A program made the position numbers and the translations under genes. A model generated the notes under the pieces. It had not been told where the DNA came from. It did no database searches and saw only the letters and a list, made by a program, of their open reading frames with translations. This document shows, piece after piece, positions 51,461 through 61,075 of a DNA stretch of 64,000 nt; the first letter of the stretch is position 1; every line of letters begins with the position of its first letter. Origin of the DNA: Bacillota bacterium (GTDB lineage: Bacteria > Bacillota > SHA-98 > UBA4971); NCBI GenBank assembly GCA_024653485.1, contig JANLFY010000002.1:124001-188000 (forward strand), in the 5' to 3' direction.

Positions 51461-52873
51461 ATGGCGAAGTTTTCGATGGTGTTCGGAGCGGAGTCGATCG
51501 ACGTTGAGCTTCCAGCTGAAACGGTTTGCCTATCCATGTCGGAGCCTGGGCCGCTTGGGGATCCGTCGCGGGCTATCAAGGAGACCCTCGCGAGGCCTAT
51601 AGGCTCGCCGAGCCTTGATGAGATCGTGCGGCGCAAGCGCAAGGAACGGCCTGAGGCGACCGCCGCCGTGGTCATCTCGGATAACACGAGGCCCGTGCCG
51701 TACCGGGGCGAGGGCGGCATCCTCGCGCCCGTCGTGGACACGCTCATTGAGGCTGGGATACGGCCAGACCGGATCGCGGTGATAGCGGCTACGGGCACCC
51801 ACAGGGTGCTCTCCCGCGACGAGCTCGAGAGGATGATCGACCGGTCCGTCCTTGCTCGCGGGGTCAGGATCATCTGCCACGACTGCCGGGATCGGGCGAG
51901 CCTCGCGAGCTTGGGCACCACGTCGCGCGGGACTCGTGTGCTCATCAACAAGACCTATCTGGAATCCGACGTGAAGATCCTGACGGGGCTCGTGGAAAGC
52001 CATTTCATGGCGGGGACGTCGGGAGGACGCAAGTCCGTTTGCCCCGGCCTCGTCGGCGAGGAGAGCACGTACGTCTTTCACGGGCCGGCGTTTCTATCAT
52101 CGCCCAACGCGCGCGATCTCGTCCTCGAAGGGAACCCCTGCCATGAGGAATCCCTCGAAGTCGCGAGGATGGCAGGGGTGGACTTCATTATCAACGTCAC
52201 CTTGAATAGCAAGTTCGAGGTGACCGGCATCTATGCGGGAGACCTCGAGGAGGCGCACGTTGCTGCCACGAGGAAACTTGCGGAATACGTGAGCATCCCG
52301 ATAGACAGGGAGTACGACATCGTCGTGACTCACGCGGGCTTCGTGGGGATCAACCACTATCAGGCCGCGAAGGCCGCGGTAGTGGCCATACCCGTGCTCA
52401 AGCAGGGCGGGAGGCTCGTCATGGGAGCGCTCAACGTGGACGCAGACCCTGTCGGAAGCGCCACTTACAGGACGGTCTTGCACCTCTTGGCGCTGCATGG
52501 GCCGGAGGCGTACATGCGCCTCATTACGAGCTCCGACTGGAGATTCGTGCCCGACCAGTGGCAGGTGCAGATGTGGGCGAAGGTATTTGCCAAGATCCCA
52601 ATGGCGAACTTCACATACTGCGCGCCGCACATCACACCCAAAGATGCGGCCATCCTGCCGGGGCGTGACGGCAACTTGCTCCTGCCTCCCGAGAGGCGGT
52701 ACTCGCGCTCGCTTGCGGATTTGGCGCGCATGGTCGAGCTCGCCGTGGGCGAGGCGGTGGAGGAGTACAGGGCAAGGTTCGACGGTCAGAAGAGGGAGGG
52801 CGTCAGCCGGACCAGTCCCACCATAGCCTACCTAAAGGACGGACCCTACGGCATCCCTGTGCGCAGCGTGTGA
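51461..52873 (+). CDS. larA: LarA-family nickel-dependent racemase/epimerase
   Basis: The 470-residue protein has the LarA (DUF2088) motifs: SDNTRPVPY, ATGTHR with His114, and GLVESHFMAGTSGGRKSVCPG with His181 and the cofactor-binding Lys191. The spacing of the last two (10 residues) equals that of His174 and Lys184 in lactate racemase, and His114 is placed like His108. LarA uses a nickel pincer cofactor (NPN) to racemise 2-hydroxy acids; relatives include malate racemases and sugar-acid epimerases. The larB, larC and larE cofactor genes are not in this window. With sugar-acid pathways around it, an aldonate epimerase role is an alternative to lactate racemisation. The ATG at 51461 is chosen from the family start. 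Confidence 0.85.
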   Translation: MAKFSMVFGAESIDVELPAETVCLSMSEPGPLGDPSRAIKETLARPIGSPSLDEIVRRKRKERPEATAAVVISDNTRPVPYRGEGGILAPVVDTLIEAGIRPDRIAVIAATGTHRVLSRDELERMIDRSVLARGVRIICHDCRDRASLASLGTTSRGTRVLINKTYLESDVKILTGLVESHFMAGTSGGRKSVCPGLVGEESTYVFHGPAFLSSPNARDLVLEGNPCHEESLEVARMAGVDFIINVTLNSKFEVTGIYAGDLEEAHVAATRKLAEYVSIPIDREYDIVVTHAGFVGINHYQAAKAAVVAIPVLKQGGRLVMGALNVDADPVGSATYRTVLHLLALHGPEAYMRLITSSDWRFVPDQWQVQMWAKVFAKIPMANFTYCAPHITPKDAAILPGRDGNLLLPPERRYSRSLADLARMVELAVGEAVEEYRARFDGQKREGVSRTSPTIAYLKDGPYGIPVRSV

Positions 52874-52998
52874 ATCCGGGCAGCGCTGTGATTACACGGG
52901 GCGCGGAGGGGCGATCCTGCTGAGGGCGAACGCGAAGACGGCCGACGCGCGACGCCAGGTTTCCGCGCGATCCCAGGGTGCAGAGGTTTGACGGCCCT

Positions 52999-53823
52999 TC
53001 AGAAGAACCTCTCGATCACCTCGGCAATCGCGCACTCCTCGTTCGATTTCGACACGAAGCCCGCGTGTTCTTTGAGTCCTGGAGCCGCGTTCGCGACCGC
53101 CACGCCCAGACCTGCAGTCTGGATGAGAGACAGATCGTTAGGTCCGTCTCCTACGGCCACGACTTCTCTGGGATCGATCCCGAGGTGCCTGCAGAGAACG
53201 AGAAGAGCTGCGCCTTTGGAGACGCCGGGCGGCAACACCTCGAGGTACGTAGGCTCCGACTTCGTGATGGACACCCTCGGAAGTCTGGCGTGTATGGCGC
53301 GGCGCAGGCCTTCCAGCACGTAGTCATCCCCGATGATGAGGATCTTAGTGGGTCTCTCGCGGCGAGGCGTCTGTTCGAGGAAGCGCGCGAGGTCGCCCAC
53401 TTCCGCCCATCGGATGCCGTCCTTCGCTGCGTGAGCGAGCAAGGCTTCGCTCGCGCGCCGCACGTACACGCCACCGCTCAAGTGAAGCGCGGGGTGAACG
53501 TCGAACGAGGAAGCGAGCTTGAGCACGTAGGCCGCGGCTTGCCTCGAAAGACACCTTTCGAAAACGACCTCGTCGAGGGACAGGTCCACGACCTTGGCTC
53601 CGTTGTATAGAATCGCCGGTACGTTCGTCTCGAGGGCCCTCGCGTAAGGTCGCACCGAGTCTTCGTTGCGACCTGTGGCGAACGTGAACAGCGCTCCGGA
53701 CTCCGCAAGCCGCCTTATCGCTTTCGCGTTTTCCTCGGGTACCCTTTGCTGGGAATCCACCAGGGTTCCGTCTATATCAGTGACAAGAAGCCTATACCTC
53801 AAGCTATGCTGCCCCCCAGGCAT
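52999..53823 (-). CDS. Cof-type HAD phosphatase
   Basis: A 274-residue HAD superfamily hydrolase of the Cof type, with nucleophile motif VTDIDGTLVDS, the FATGRN loop, Lys in GVSKGAALLVL, and VAVGDGPNDLSLIQ. It dephosphorylates small sugar phosphates or similar compounds in the cytoplasm. It is encoded opposite to the carbohydrate genes on either side. Confidence 0.92.
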   Translation of the reverse strand: MPGGQHSLRYRLLVTDIDGTLVDSQQRVPEENAKAIRRLAESGALFTFATGRNEDSVRPYARALETNVPAILYNGAKVVDLSLDEVVFERCLSRQAAAYVLKLASSFDVHPALHLSGGVYVRRASEALLAHAAKDGIRWAEVGDLARFLEQTPRRERPTKILIIGDDYVLEGLRRAIHARLPRVSITKSEPTYLEVLPPGVSKGAALLVLCRHLGIDPREVVAVGDGPNDLSLIQTAGLGVAVANAAPGLKEHAGFVSKSNEECAIAEVIERFF

Positions 53824-53984
53824 GAACGGGTTGTGCGTGCCGGCGAGTGCAACCGGTTCAAGTCATGGACAAGTCGACCGGATGAGCGACCCATCAGCGG
53901 GCTCCCGCCGTGCGATCACGATGGCGCCGCCGGCAGCAGATGCACGCTCTTGGTCCTCAGGTTGACTCCGACGCGGCTGCCGCG

Positions 53985-54368
53985 GCTCGCGCCCTGGTCG
54001 CACGACGCCTCTTCGATAGAGGGGTCTATTTGCTGAAGCGCCGCTATGCCCGCCTGAATCCCCGTGGGCATGTTCCTGAATATGAATAGCAGGACGATTA
54101 TAGCAGCCGTCCCCGTAAGGATCAACGGAGGCTGATTGAATGCCAGGATGTAGCCGATCCCGACCACCGTTCCTGGTGCAGCGAACGTCAGCATCGACGT
54201 CAGCTCGAGCGCACGCCGCCCGAAGAACTTCTTCCTCACGACGAGGAAGGCTATGATCATCGCGAGCACGCCCGTGATGGGTGTGGCCACGGTGGACAGG
54301 AACAACGTATCTTTGATGTACTCCCATCCTATCAAGAAGACGTGATGATAGTTGGCCACGGTCAGCCG
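53985..54368 (-). pseudogene. Decayed Fe(III) ABC permease (FbpB/AfuB-like) fragment
   Basis: About 128 residues in one frame match the C-terminal half of an iron(III)-type ABC permease: LTVANYHHVF, the span AMIIAFLVVRKKFFGRRALE, FAAPGTVVGIGYILAF, and the cytoplasmic ATPase-contact loop QIDPSIEEASCDQGAS. The start, the N-terminal half and everything after the contact loop are missing or out of frame, and an open frame of 224 codons (53916-54590) joins the remnant to unrelated sequence. The ATPase and binding-protein genes are absent. Confidence 0.75.
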
Positions 54369-54761
54369 GCACTCCGCGCCCCGCAGGCTGACGCACGAGC
54401 CCACCAGGACGATGCCGTTCCGTCCTCGGCCTGTTAGGCTTCTGGAACCGTTCCCAATGCTTACGGTCCATATATTCGCCATGTCGCGCCCAATACCTCC
54501 TGGCGTGAGCGGAACGGCCAGCGCGGCGAACACGGTCTTTCCGCTCACGCGGGTGGCGCGAGGCCGACGATCCTTCTCGTTGTCATTCATTGCCGGCCCG
54601 GCTGGGTGCCATCATTCCAGGTCTGGCGACTCGTGGCGTGTCACGGTGGGGAGGTGCAGAGGCGATGGACAAGGAGGACTGCCGTCAGACGACATACGAC
54701 AGCCGACGCGCGGTATTCCCGGTGCATTCCAAGGTCAGCGCGAGATGCAATCAGGAAGTCC

Positions 54762-54790
54762 TTGACATCATCTGCGTCACTTGGTAAACT
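54762..54790 (+). promoter_or_regulatory. Sigma-70-type promoter of the GntR gene
   Basis: A perfect -35 TTGACA (54762-54767), a 17-base spacer and TAAACT (54785-54790) make a strong vegetative promoter, the best of its type seen in this window. Transcription should begin near 54797. Confidence 0.75.
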
Positions 54791-54804
54791 CAAAGCGGGC
54801 AACA

Positions 54805-54820
54805 TGCCAGACGTCTGACA
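54805..54820. promoter_or_regulatory. Candidate operator for the GntR regulator
   Basis: TGCCAGACGTCTGACA is a palindrome matching at 14 of 16 positions with a perfect CAGACGTCTG core. It lies just downstream of the expected transcription start of the GntR gene, a typical place for autoregulation. Confidence 0.5.
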
Positions 54821-54885
54821 ACCTGTTCTCGCATTACATCTTCGCACGCTGCATCCTCGATTATGCGCCATGCGAGGTGAACCTA

Positions 54886-55659
54886 GTGAACATTGCCGGC
54901 GGTGAGCGTGAGCGGTCTTCTGACGACATGTCCTCCAGACTCAAAGACGACCCGAGGCCTCTCTATCTCAGGGTAGCCGACGCCATCCGCGAAAGCATCA
55001 CCTCTGGACGATTCGACGACGCGACGAGGCTGCCCTCTGAGACGGAGCTCACGAGGGTCTTTGGCGTAAGTCGGACCACCGTGCGCGAAGCCCTGAGTGC
55101 GCTCGAACGCGACGGGCTCGTCAGCAGGGCTCACGGAAAGGGGACCTTCGCAAGGAAGCCTCAGTTCATATTGAGCCCCGGTCCGGCCCGGAACAGGGGA
55201 TTCACCGAGACGGTGAAAGCCATGGGGCTGACCCCCGGCACATCATACCTCAGTTTCAACTGGGAGCCCGCAGACCCCGAGTTCGCGCAGAGCCTGAACG
55301 TCCCGGTGGGCTCCCCGCTCGCGGTCATAAAGCGCGTGAGGACGGTGAACAACGAGCCCGTCGAGTACGCCGTGGATTGGGTGCCGGAGAAGGTCATCGG
55401 TCGTGACATGTCCGCCGAGACATTCCCCGTGTCCCTTTTCGAGTACCTTCGTGAGCAGCGAAACGTCGTGTTCGGGTACTCCGATCTCACGATCGAGTCA
55501 GTCCTCCCCAGCGCCTACCTGGCGGGGATGCTTCACTTGGAGCTGAACATGCCGGTACTGCTCATCGAGGAGACGTGTTACGCTCCAGGAGGCAGCCCCA
55601 TTCTGCACTGCCGCAACTATCATCGAAGCGACCGGTACAAGTTCAGGATACGCGTTTGA
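54886..55659 (+). CDS. GntR/HutC family regulator (winged HTH + UTRA)
   Basis: A 257-residue regulator with an N-terminal GntR winged helix (RPLYLRVADAIRESITSG, then LPSETELTRVFGVSRTTVREAL) and a C-terminal UTRA ligand domain (RNRGFTETVKAMGL to RNYHRSDRYKF). HutC-type regulators commonly respond to sugar phosphates or amino sugars. The GTG at 54886 follows GAGGTGA; an ATG at 54928 is possible. It heads the kinase, glycosidase and importer genes up to 62044 and is their probable repressor. Confidence 0.92.
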   Translation: MNIAGGERERSSDDMSSRLKDDPRPLYLRVADAIRESITSGRFDDATRLPSETELTRVFGVSRTTVREALSALERDGLVSRAHGKGTFARKPQFILSPGPARNRGFTETVKAMGLTPGTSYLSFNWEPADPEFAQSLNVPVGSPLAVIKRVRTVNNEPVEYAVDWVPEKVIGRDMSAETFPVSLFEYLREQRNVVFGYSDLTIESVLPSAYLAGMLHLELNMPVLLIEETCYAPGGSPILHCRNYHRSDRYKFRIRV

Positions 55660-55702
55660 TGCGGCACTTGACACGAGACTCGGCGCCCACGGGGGTCGTA
55701 GT

Positions 55703-56611
55703 ATGCTGGACGTCCTCATAATAACGCCTTGCATATTCGGCGACGTCATCTTCACCGGGCTGTGTGAAATGCCTTCTTTGGGCCAGGAGATCTACTCGCG
55801 CGGGTTCGGCTTCTGTCCGGGAGGGCTGGGCGCGAACGCCGGGATCGCCATGGCGAGGCTGGGCATGAAGGCTGCCGTCGTCTCGCGTGTGGGGCGCGAC
55901 CTGCTCGGCGATCTGCTCTGCCGGAGACTGGACGCCGAAGGCGTGGACGTAAGCCGAGTCGTGCGAACCGAGTCTCTTCCCACCGCCGTGAGCGTGGCTC
56001 TGTCCTTCGAACGAGATCGCTGCTTCGTAACATACCCACATCCGTCGCGCCTCGTGGAGCCCCTTCCCATCGATGTCGAGTCCGTCAGGCTCGCGCGACA
56101 TGTCCTCGTGAGCGGGCCGGACGTCACGAGAGAGAATCTTTCTCTCATCCGCGACATGAGTGTGGGCATCACCTTGGACGTCGGATGGGATGCCACGAAC
56201 GACCCCGACGCAGTCCTCGACCTCCTCCGGTTCGTCGACGTTTTCGTTCCGAATGAGGTTGAGGCCTGCGGCATCACCGGCACGCGTGACCCGCGAGATG
56301 CCATCGAGGTCCTCAGCAGGTACGTGAGCATGCCGGTGATCAAGCTAGGGGCGAGGGGATCCATGGCCATCAAGGATGGCCGCCTCGTTGAGGTGCCCTC
56401 GATTGAGGTTGAGCCCGTGGATACTACGGGGGCGGGCGACGTTTTCGCCGCGGGGCTGTTGTACGGGTATCTCCATGGCTGGGGAATCGAGGAATGCTTG
56501 AGACTGGCAAACGTGTGCGGGGCCCTGTCCACTCAGGGCGTGGGGGGAGGCTGCTCTGCACCCCGCTGGAGCGACATCCGCAGGGTCGCGCCGGACTTGC
56601 CGGCAGTCTGA
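55703..56611 (+). CDS. PfkB-family carbohydrate kinase
   Basis: A 302-residue ribokinase-like enzyme with the first PfkB signature (GGLGANAGIAMARLG) and the second, DTTGAGDVFAAGLL, which holds the catalytic Asp and anion hole. It phosphorylates a sugar or nucleoside using ATP. It precedes a family 4 glycosidase, so it probably phosphorylates the sugar released or imported in this cluster. The ATG at 55703 follows GGGGG. Confidence 0.9.
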   Translation: MLDVLIITPCIFGDVIFTGLCEMPSLGQEIYSRGFGFCPGGLGANAGIAMARLGMKAAVVSRVGRDLLGDLLCRRLDAEGVDVSRVVRTESLPTAVSVALSFERDRCFVTYPHPSRLVEPLPIDVESVRLARHVLVSGPDVTRENLSLIRDMSVGITLDVGWDATNDPDAVLDLLRFVDVFVPNEVEACGITGTRDPRDAIEVLSRYVSMPVIKLGARGSMAIKDGRLVEVPSIEVEPVDTTGAGDVFAAGLLYGYLHGWGIEECLRLANVCGALSTQGVGGGCSAPRWSDIRRVAPDLPAV

Positions 56612-56686
56612 GTATCACCGGTGCTATTGGACTGTGGTGCGATCAGACTGCACGGTTTCACCACTGTAACTAGTGGAGGGTGATCC

Positions 56687-58174
56687 ATGAAGCTGACCAT
56701 TCTTGGAGGAGCCGGCGTGAGGACGCCCGCGTTCGTTCAGGGAATCCTGAAAGCGTCCTCCGATCTCGGGGTAGACGAGGTCCACTTGACCGATTCTGAC
56801 GCCGACAAGCTACATCTCATCGGCTTCATAGTCAGGGAGATGGTGGCGAGGGCCGGGGATCCGTTCCGGCTGAACCTCTCCACGGACGCCCGCGAGGCCC
56901 TGGTCGACGCCGACTTCGTCGTGAGCGCGCTCCGGGTCGGAGGACTCGAGGGCAGGGCCATAGACGAAGCCGTGGCTCTGCGCCACGGCGTGATAGGGCA
57001 GGAGACGACGGGCCCCGGCGGGATCTGCATGGGCCTTCGGACCATCCCTGTTATGCTCGACTACGCGAAGCTGATCGCGGAGCTCGCCCCGAAGGCGTGG
57101 CTCATCAACTTCACGAACCCCTCAGGCATGATAACAGAGGCCATCCTGTCTCACGGTGGGATGAATAGGGTGGTGGGAGTCTGCGACGGGCCTTCATCGA
57201 TGGTTCGCAGGATCGCGGCGGCCTTGGGAGTGAACGAATCCCGCGCGTACTTCGACTACTTCGGCCTCAATCACCTTGGATGGTTGAGGGGTGTGTACGT
57301 CGATGGTGAGGACGTACTCGGCCCCATGCTGTCCAGGCTGGACGAGCCGGGCGTGCGAGAGCGCTTGGGAACGCTGCACGAGATATCCATCTTCGGTGCG
57401 GAATTCGTGAGGGAGTTGGGCGCCATTCCCAACGAGTACCTCTATTACTACTATTACAACCGCGAAGCCTTGGAACACATCCGGCGTGCAAGGGAAAGGC
57501 GAGGTCAGTTCCTCCTGAGGACAACGAGGGAGCTGCTCGGGAGACTCAGGGCCGCGGTAGCCAAGGGCGATGCGGCGCTCGCCCTAAGAGAATACACCGA
57601 ATACATGGACACGCGGCACAGGATGTATATGAGGACGGAGACCGGCACCGACCAGCCGGACGAAGAGGCCGCGGTGCAAGAGGTAACCTCGGCGGAGACA
57701 CGGGCGGAGATCCCTCGAGAGTCAGAGCAAGACCGGGCCCACGACGATACCGATGGCGACGGTGGGTACGATCGCATCGCGCTCGGCGTGATGAAGGCCG
57801 TGGCGCTCAACTCGAACCGGGTGATGATCCTGAACACGAGGAATGCCGGGTCCATCAAGGGACTCGACGACGACGTCGTCGCCGAAGTGCCGTGCGTGGT
57901 GAGCGCTGACGGGGTGCGCCCGATCGCCGTGGGTTCGATTCCGAACGAATGCCTCGGGCTCATGCAAATCGTCAAAGAATGCGAGAAGCTCACGATCGAG
58001 GCCGCAGTAACCGGCTCGTACAATGCGGCGTGGAAAGCCTTGGCGCTTCATCCGTTGGTTCCGTCGGTCGCTGCCGCCCGGGAGATCCTCGACGATTACT
58101 TGAGCGCTCACGGGCGCAGCCTGTCGCACATTCGCAGGCAAGGCAGCAAGCGACAAGGCTCAGGCGGGAGGTGA
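56687..58174 (+). CDS. Glycoside hydrolase family 4 enzyme
   Basis: A 495-residue GH4 glycosidase, a group that uses NAD and manganese and an oxidation-elimination mechanism. It shows the NAD-binding TILGGAGVRTP, metal-binding Cys166 in GVCDGPSS and His196 in GLNHLGW, and NFTNPSGMITEAI. GH4 members act on phospho-glucosides, alpha-glucosides, alpha-galactosides or glucuronides. An acidic insertion (about 320-360) is unusual. The cluster has an ABC importer but no PTS component, so a phospho-glucoside substrate would need another phosphorylation step. The ATG at 56687 follows GGAGGGTGA. Confidence 0.9.
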   Translation: MKLTILGGAGVRTPAFVQGILKASSDLGVDEVHLTDSDADKLHLIGFIVREMVARAGDPFRLNLSTDAREALVDADFVVSALRVGGLEGRAIDEAVALRHGVIGQETTGPGGICMGLRTIPVMLDYAKLIAELAPKAWLINFTNPSGMITEAILSHGGMNRVVGVCDGPSSMVRRIAAALGVNESRAYFDYFGLNHLGWLRGVYVDGEDVLGPMLSRLDEPGVRERLGTLHEISIFGAEFVRELGAIPNEYLYYYYYNREALEHIRRARERRGQFLLRTTRELLGRLRAAVAKGDAALALREYTEYMDTRHRMYMRTETGTDQPDEEAAVQEVTSAETRAEIPRESEQDRAHDDTDGDGGYDRIALGVMKAVALNSNRVMILNTRNAGSIKGLDDDVVAEVPCVVSADGVRPIAVGSIPNECLGLMQIVKECEKLTIEAAVTGSYNAAWKALALHPLVPSVAAAREILDDYLSAHGRSLSHIRRQGSKRQGSGGR

Positions 58175-58282
58175 GAGGCGCGGACGAACTCATTTGAGTC
58201 CGGGTCGGGTCGGTTGGAGTCTGGACACGGTACAGGACATGTGACCGCGATGCAAGGTATCTGAGAGGAGGTTAAGGTCCTG

Positions 58283-59548
58283 ATGATTACCGCGAAACGT
58301 GCAGTAGTCATGTGTGTCCTGGCGATCTTGGTCATGGGCCTTGCGCAGGGGTCGCTGGCGGCCACGAAGACCGTCAACGTACTGTGGGGAGACGTCCTCA
58401 CGCGCGGGGTTTGGGAACAGTATGCCGAGAAGTTCGAGAAGGAGACCGGCATCAAGGTAAGCACCGTGAACGTGACGTACGATCAGCGTTTCGACAAGAT
58501 AGTCACTTCGGCCATGTCTGGGGTTGGCACTTATGACGTTGTGCAGCTCGACACCATCTGGACTCCGCAGCTCGCGGAGGCGGGATGGCTCCTCGACATC
58601 ACGGAGCTCCTGCCTCAGGAAAAGAGAAAGACCATAACCCCGGCCGCCCTGGACGCAGTTACGTACAAGGGCAGGCTCTACGGACTCCCGTTCTTCAACA
58701 GCGCGAAGCTCCTGTACTACAATGAGAAAATGCTGCAAGAGGCGGGATTCTCGCGTCCGCCAAGGACCCTGACCGAGTTCCGCGACTACGCGGTCGCTCT
58801 CACGAAGGGTTCCGGAGAGAACAAGGTGTGGGGCACCGTCTGGTCTTGGGCTCAGGATGAATGTCTCATCTGTGACTACGTCGCCCTCGTTCATGCGTAT
58901 CCCGATGGCAAGGTATTCGACGAATCCGGCAAGCCGGCGTTCAACAGGGGTGGCGGGGTGAAAGCCCTCCAGTTCATGGTGGATCTCCTTCACAAGTACA
59001 AGGCTGCGGACCCGGCTTCCCTCACTTATCATGAGGACAGCGTAAACAAGATGCTGGCCGCGGGGAAGGCCGCGATGATATTCAACTGGGAAGGTGCCGT
59101 GGCCGAGGCTGACGACCCGAAGACATCCAAAGTGCCTGGTCAGGTAAGGGTAGCCCTGATCCCGGCGGAGCCTCCCATCGTGAGCTCGACAACGCTCGGG
59201 CCCGAAGGGCTTGCCATAATGAAGAACGCTCCCAACAAGGAAGCCGCCCTGAAGTTCATCGAGTACATGACGAGCCAAGAGATTCAGAAGGCCATCTTCT
59301 TGAGCGGGGGGTTCTTCCCCGTTTACGAGGCGCTCTACAACGATCCGGACCTGGGCACGAGAGTGCGCGACTTCTCCGTGTACGGGGAGCAGTTCCGCTA
59401 CGGGCACGCCAGACCGAAGGTGGGTGCGTACACCGAGATCTCGGACATACTGCAACTCGAGCTCCATAACGCTCTGTTGCAGAAGAAGACTCCACAACAG
59501 GCTCTGGATGACGCGGCCGCGAAGATCGAGAAGATCGTGAGTAAGTAG
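58283..59548 (+). CDS. ABC extracellular solute-binding protein, family 1
   Basis: A 421-residue oligosaccharide-type binding protein with a signal peptide (about 1-27, SLAATKTV) and the typical core VLWGDVLTRGVWEQYAEKF, FEKETGIKV and AKLLYYNEKMLQEAGF. It delivers a sugar or glycoside to the two MalF/MalG-like permeases encoded after it. The ATG at 58283 follows GAGGAGG at some distance. Confidence 0.92.
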   Translation: MITAKRAVVMCVLAILVMGLAQGSLAATKTVNVLWGDVLTRGVWEQYAEKFEKETGIKVSTVNVTYDQRFDKIVTSAMSGVGTYDVVQLDTIWTPQLAEAGWLLDITELLPQEKRKTITPAALDAVTYKGRLYGLPFFNSAKLLYYNEKMLQEAGFSRPPRTLTEFRDYAVALTKGSGENKVWGTVWSWAQDECLICDYVALVHAYPDGKVFDESGKPAFNRGGGVKALQFMVDLLHKYKAADPASLTYHEDSVNKMLAAGKAAMIFNWEGAVAEADDPKTSKVPGQVRVALIPAEPPIVSSTTLGPEGLAIMKNAPNKEAALKFIEYMTSQEIQKAIFLSGGFFPVYEALYNDPDLGTRVRDFSVYGEQFRYGHARPKVGAYTEISDILQLELHNALLQKKTPQQALDDAAAKIEKIVSK

Positions 59549-59812
59549 GCTACAGCCTGATTCTACGGCTGGGGCGCATTCGCGGTGCGGTCCAGATCGG
59601 CTGCCCAGCGACCGAAAGGTGAGCGCATGGGCGAAGGACAGGCCATCCCGGGGCTCCGCGTGGGCAGAGCGGGCGAGAACGCCTAAGTGCAGAAGTGAGG
59701 CGGGCGGCGCTGCCCAGGCGTGGCCCCGGGAGAAGGCCGTGTGCCGCGCAGACCCAAAGCCGACAGGCCGACCTGGCACCTATCATGCCGCCGTTTGAGA
59801 GGAATGGGGGGA

Positions 59813-60745
59813 ATGAGTGTGGCGCGAGCCCGGTCTCAATTTCCTGCACACCGAGCCCGCTTGGACGTTCGCGAGCGATTCACCGCGCTGTCATTCGTGC
59901 TGCCGGCTCTTGTCGCGATCGCGGCGGTGTTTGTGTACCCCATGTTGAACTCCCTGTACCTCTCGTTCTTCCGGGTAGAACTCGCCAAGCCTTGGCTAGG
60001 AAGGCCGTTCGTGGGGCTGGGTAATTACGTAGAGGCTCTCACGAACCCGGAGTTCTGGGCGTCCGTGGGAAGGACGGCTTACTTCACCGTCCTTTCTGTA
60101 GGGCTTGAGCTCGTTATCGGGATCGCGGCAGCGGTGGTGCTCAACGAAACCTTCCCGGGGCGCTCCGTCCTGCGTGCGACGCTCTTGATCCCCTGGGCCA
60201 TGCTTACCATAACCAACGGCTTGATGTGGATGTGGATATTCAACCCGAACTACGGGTTGTTCAACGCGGTCCTTTCGAGACTGGGCGTTCTGCATTCGTA
60301 CCGGGCGTGGCTCGCCGAACCGTTCTGGGCAATGCACGCGGTCATCCTGGCGGACGTGTGGAAGATGACGCCGTTCATGACTTTGCTCATACTCGCGGGA
60401 CTGCAACCGATACCCGACGAGATATACGAGGCGGCCGACGTGGACGGCGCGTCTGGATGGAAGAAGTTCTGGCTTGTCATCCTGCCGCTCCTCAAGCCCA
60501 CCATTCTCGTGGCTGTGGTGCTCAGGACCATGGGAGCATTCAAAGTCTTCGACGTGATCTACGTCATGACGTCAGGCGGCCCGGCGAACGCTACCAAAGT
60601 GATCACGTTCTACACGTACGGGGAGGCCTTCAGATACTTCCACGTCGGGTACGGGTCAGCCCTGTCGTGGTTGGTGACGCTGGCCTTGCTCGCCCTTGTG
60701 GCGATGTACGTAAAGCTGTTGGGGTCCGGCGTGGAGCTGTCTTGA
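59813..60745 (+). CDS. MalF-type ABC sugar permease
   Basis: A 310-residue permease with six predicted spans and the ATPase-contact EAA motif in the third quarter (YEAADVDGASGWKKFWLVIL). It pairs with the MalG-type permease at 61076. Start choice: ATG 59813 follows GAGAGGA by nine bases, with ATG 59804 and an upstream GTG as alternatives. No ATPase gene is in the cluster, so a shared MsmK/UgpC-type ATPase encoded elsewhere is expected. Confidence 0.9.
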   Translation: MSVARARSQFPAHRARLDVRERFTALSFVLPALVAIAAVFVYPMLNSLYLSFFRVELAKPWLGRPFVGLGNYVEALTNPEFWASVGRTAYFTVLSVGLELVIGIAAAVVLNETFPGRSVLRATLLIPWAMLTITNGLMWMWIFNPNYGLFNAVLSRLGVLHSYRAWLAEPFWAMHAVILADVWKMTPFMTLLILAGLQPIPDEIYEAADVDGASGWKKFWLVILPLLKPTILVAVVLRTMGAFKVFDVIYVMTSGGPANATKVITFYTYGEAFRYFHVGYGSALSWLVTLALLALVAMYVKLLGSGVELS

Positions 60746-61075
60746 CCATTGGTGAGCTTGACATCGGCCACGGGCGACGGGAAGCCGGTCGGCGGCAGCG
60801 GATCATCTGGTTTGCTGCCGAACGTGGAAGCGGCTCGGGACAACTGGCAACCTGGGGCAAACGGAGGCCCGGCGCACAGGGCGTCAGAGGACAGGTCGCT
60901 CGCCGTGATGGTCTCTATGCTGTGGGACGGGCCGATGCCTAGCCGCTGCCCGGCCGCTGCTTGGAGGAAAAGACGGCGGCTGCCGGCCGCTACCGGTTGA
61001 GAAACGGTGTGCGACATTGGCGTGACAGTGCGATCAGTGTGATCGGCGTGGCTGAAATGGTGAGGAGGAACCGGG
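60746..61075. other. Gap between the two permease genes
   Basis: The 330 bases have no gene I can support. They contain an inverted pair CGGCAGC/GCTGCCG (near 60795 and 60815) and a GC-rich patch with repeated gccgctgc-like pieces around 60945-61000. A gap of this size is unusual between paired MalF and MalG genes. Confidence 0.5.

Noticed and set aside
58190-59779. 529-codon open frame on the minus strand over the binding-protein gene
   Set aside because: It mirrors the plus-strand gene codon bias, has no ribosome site and no recognisable domain; the plus-strand protein has a clear signal peptide and family core.
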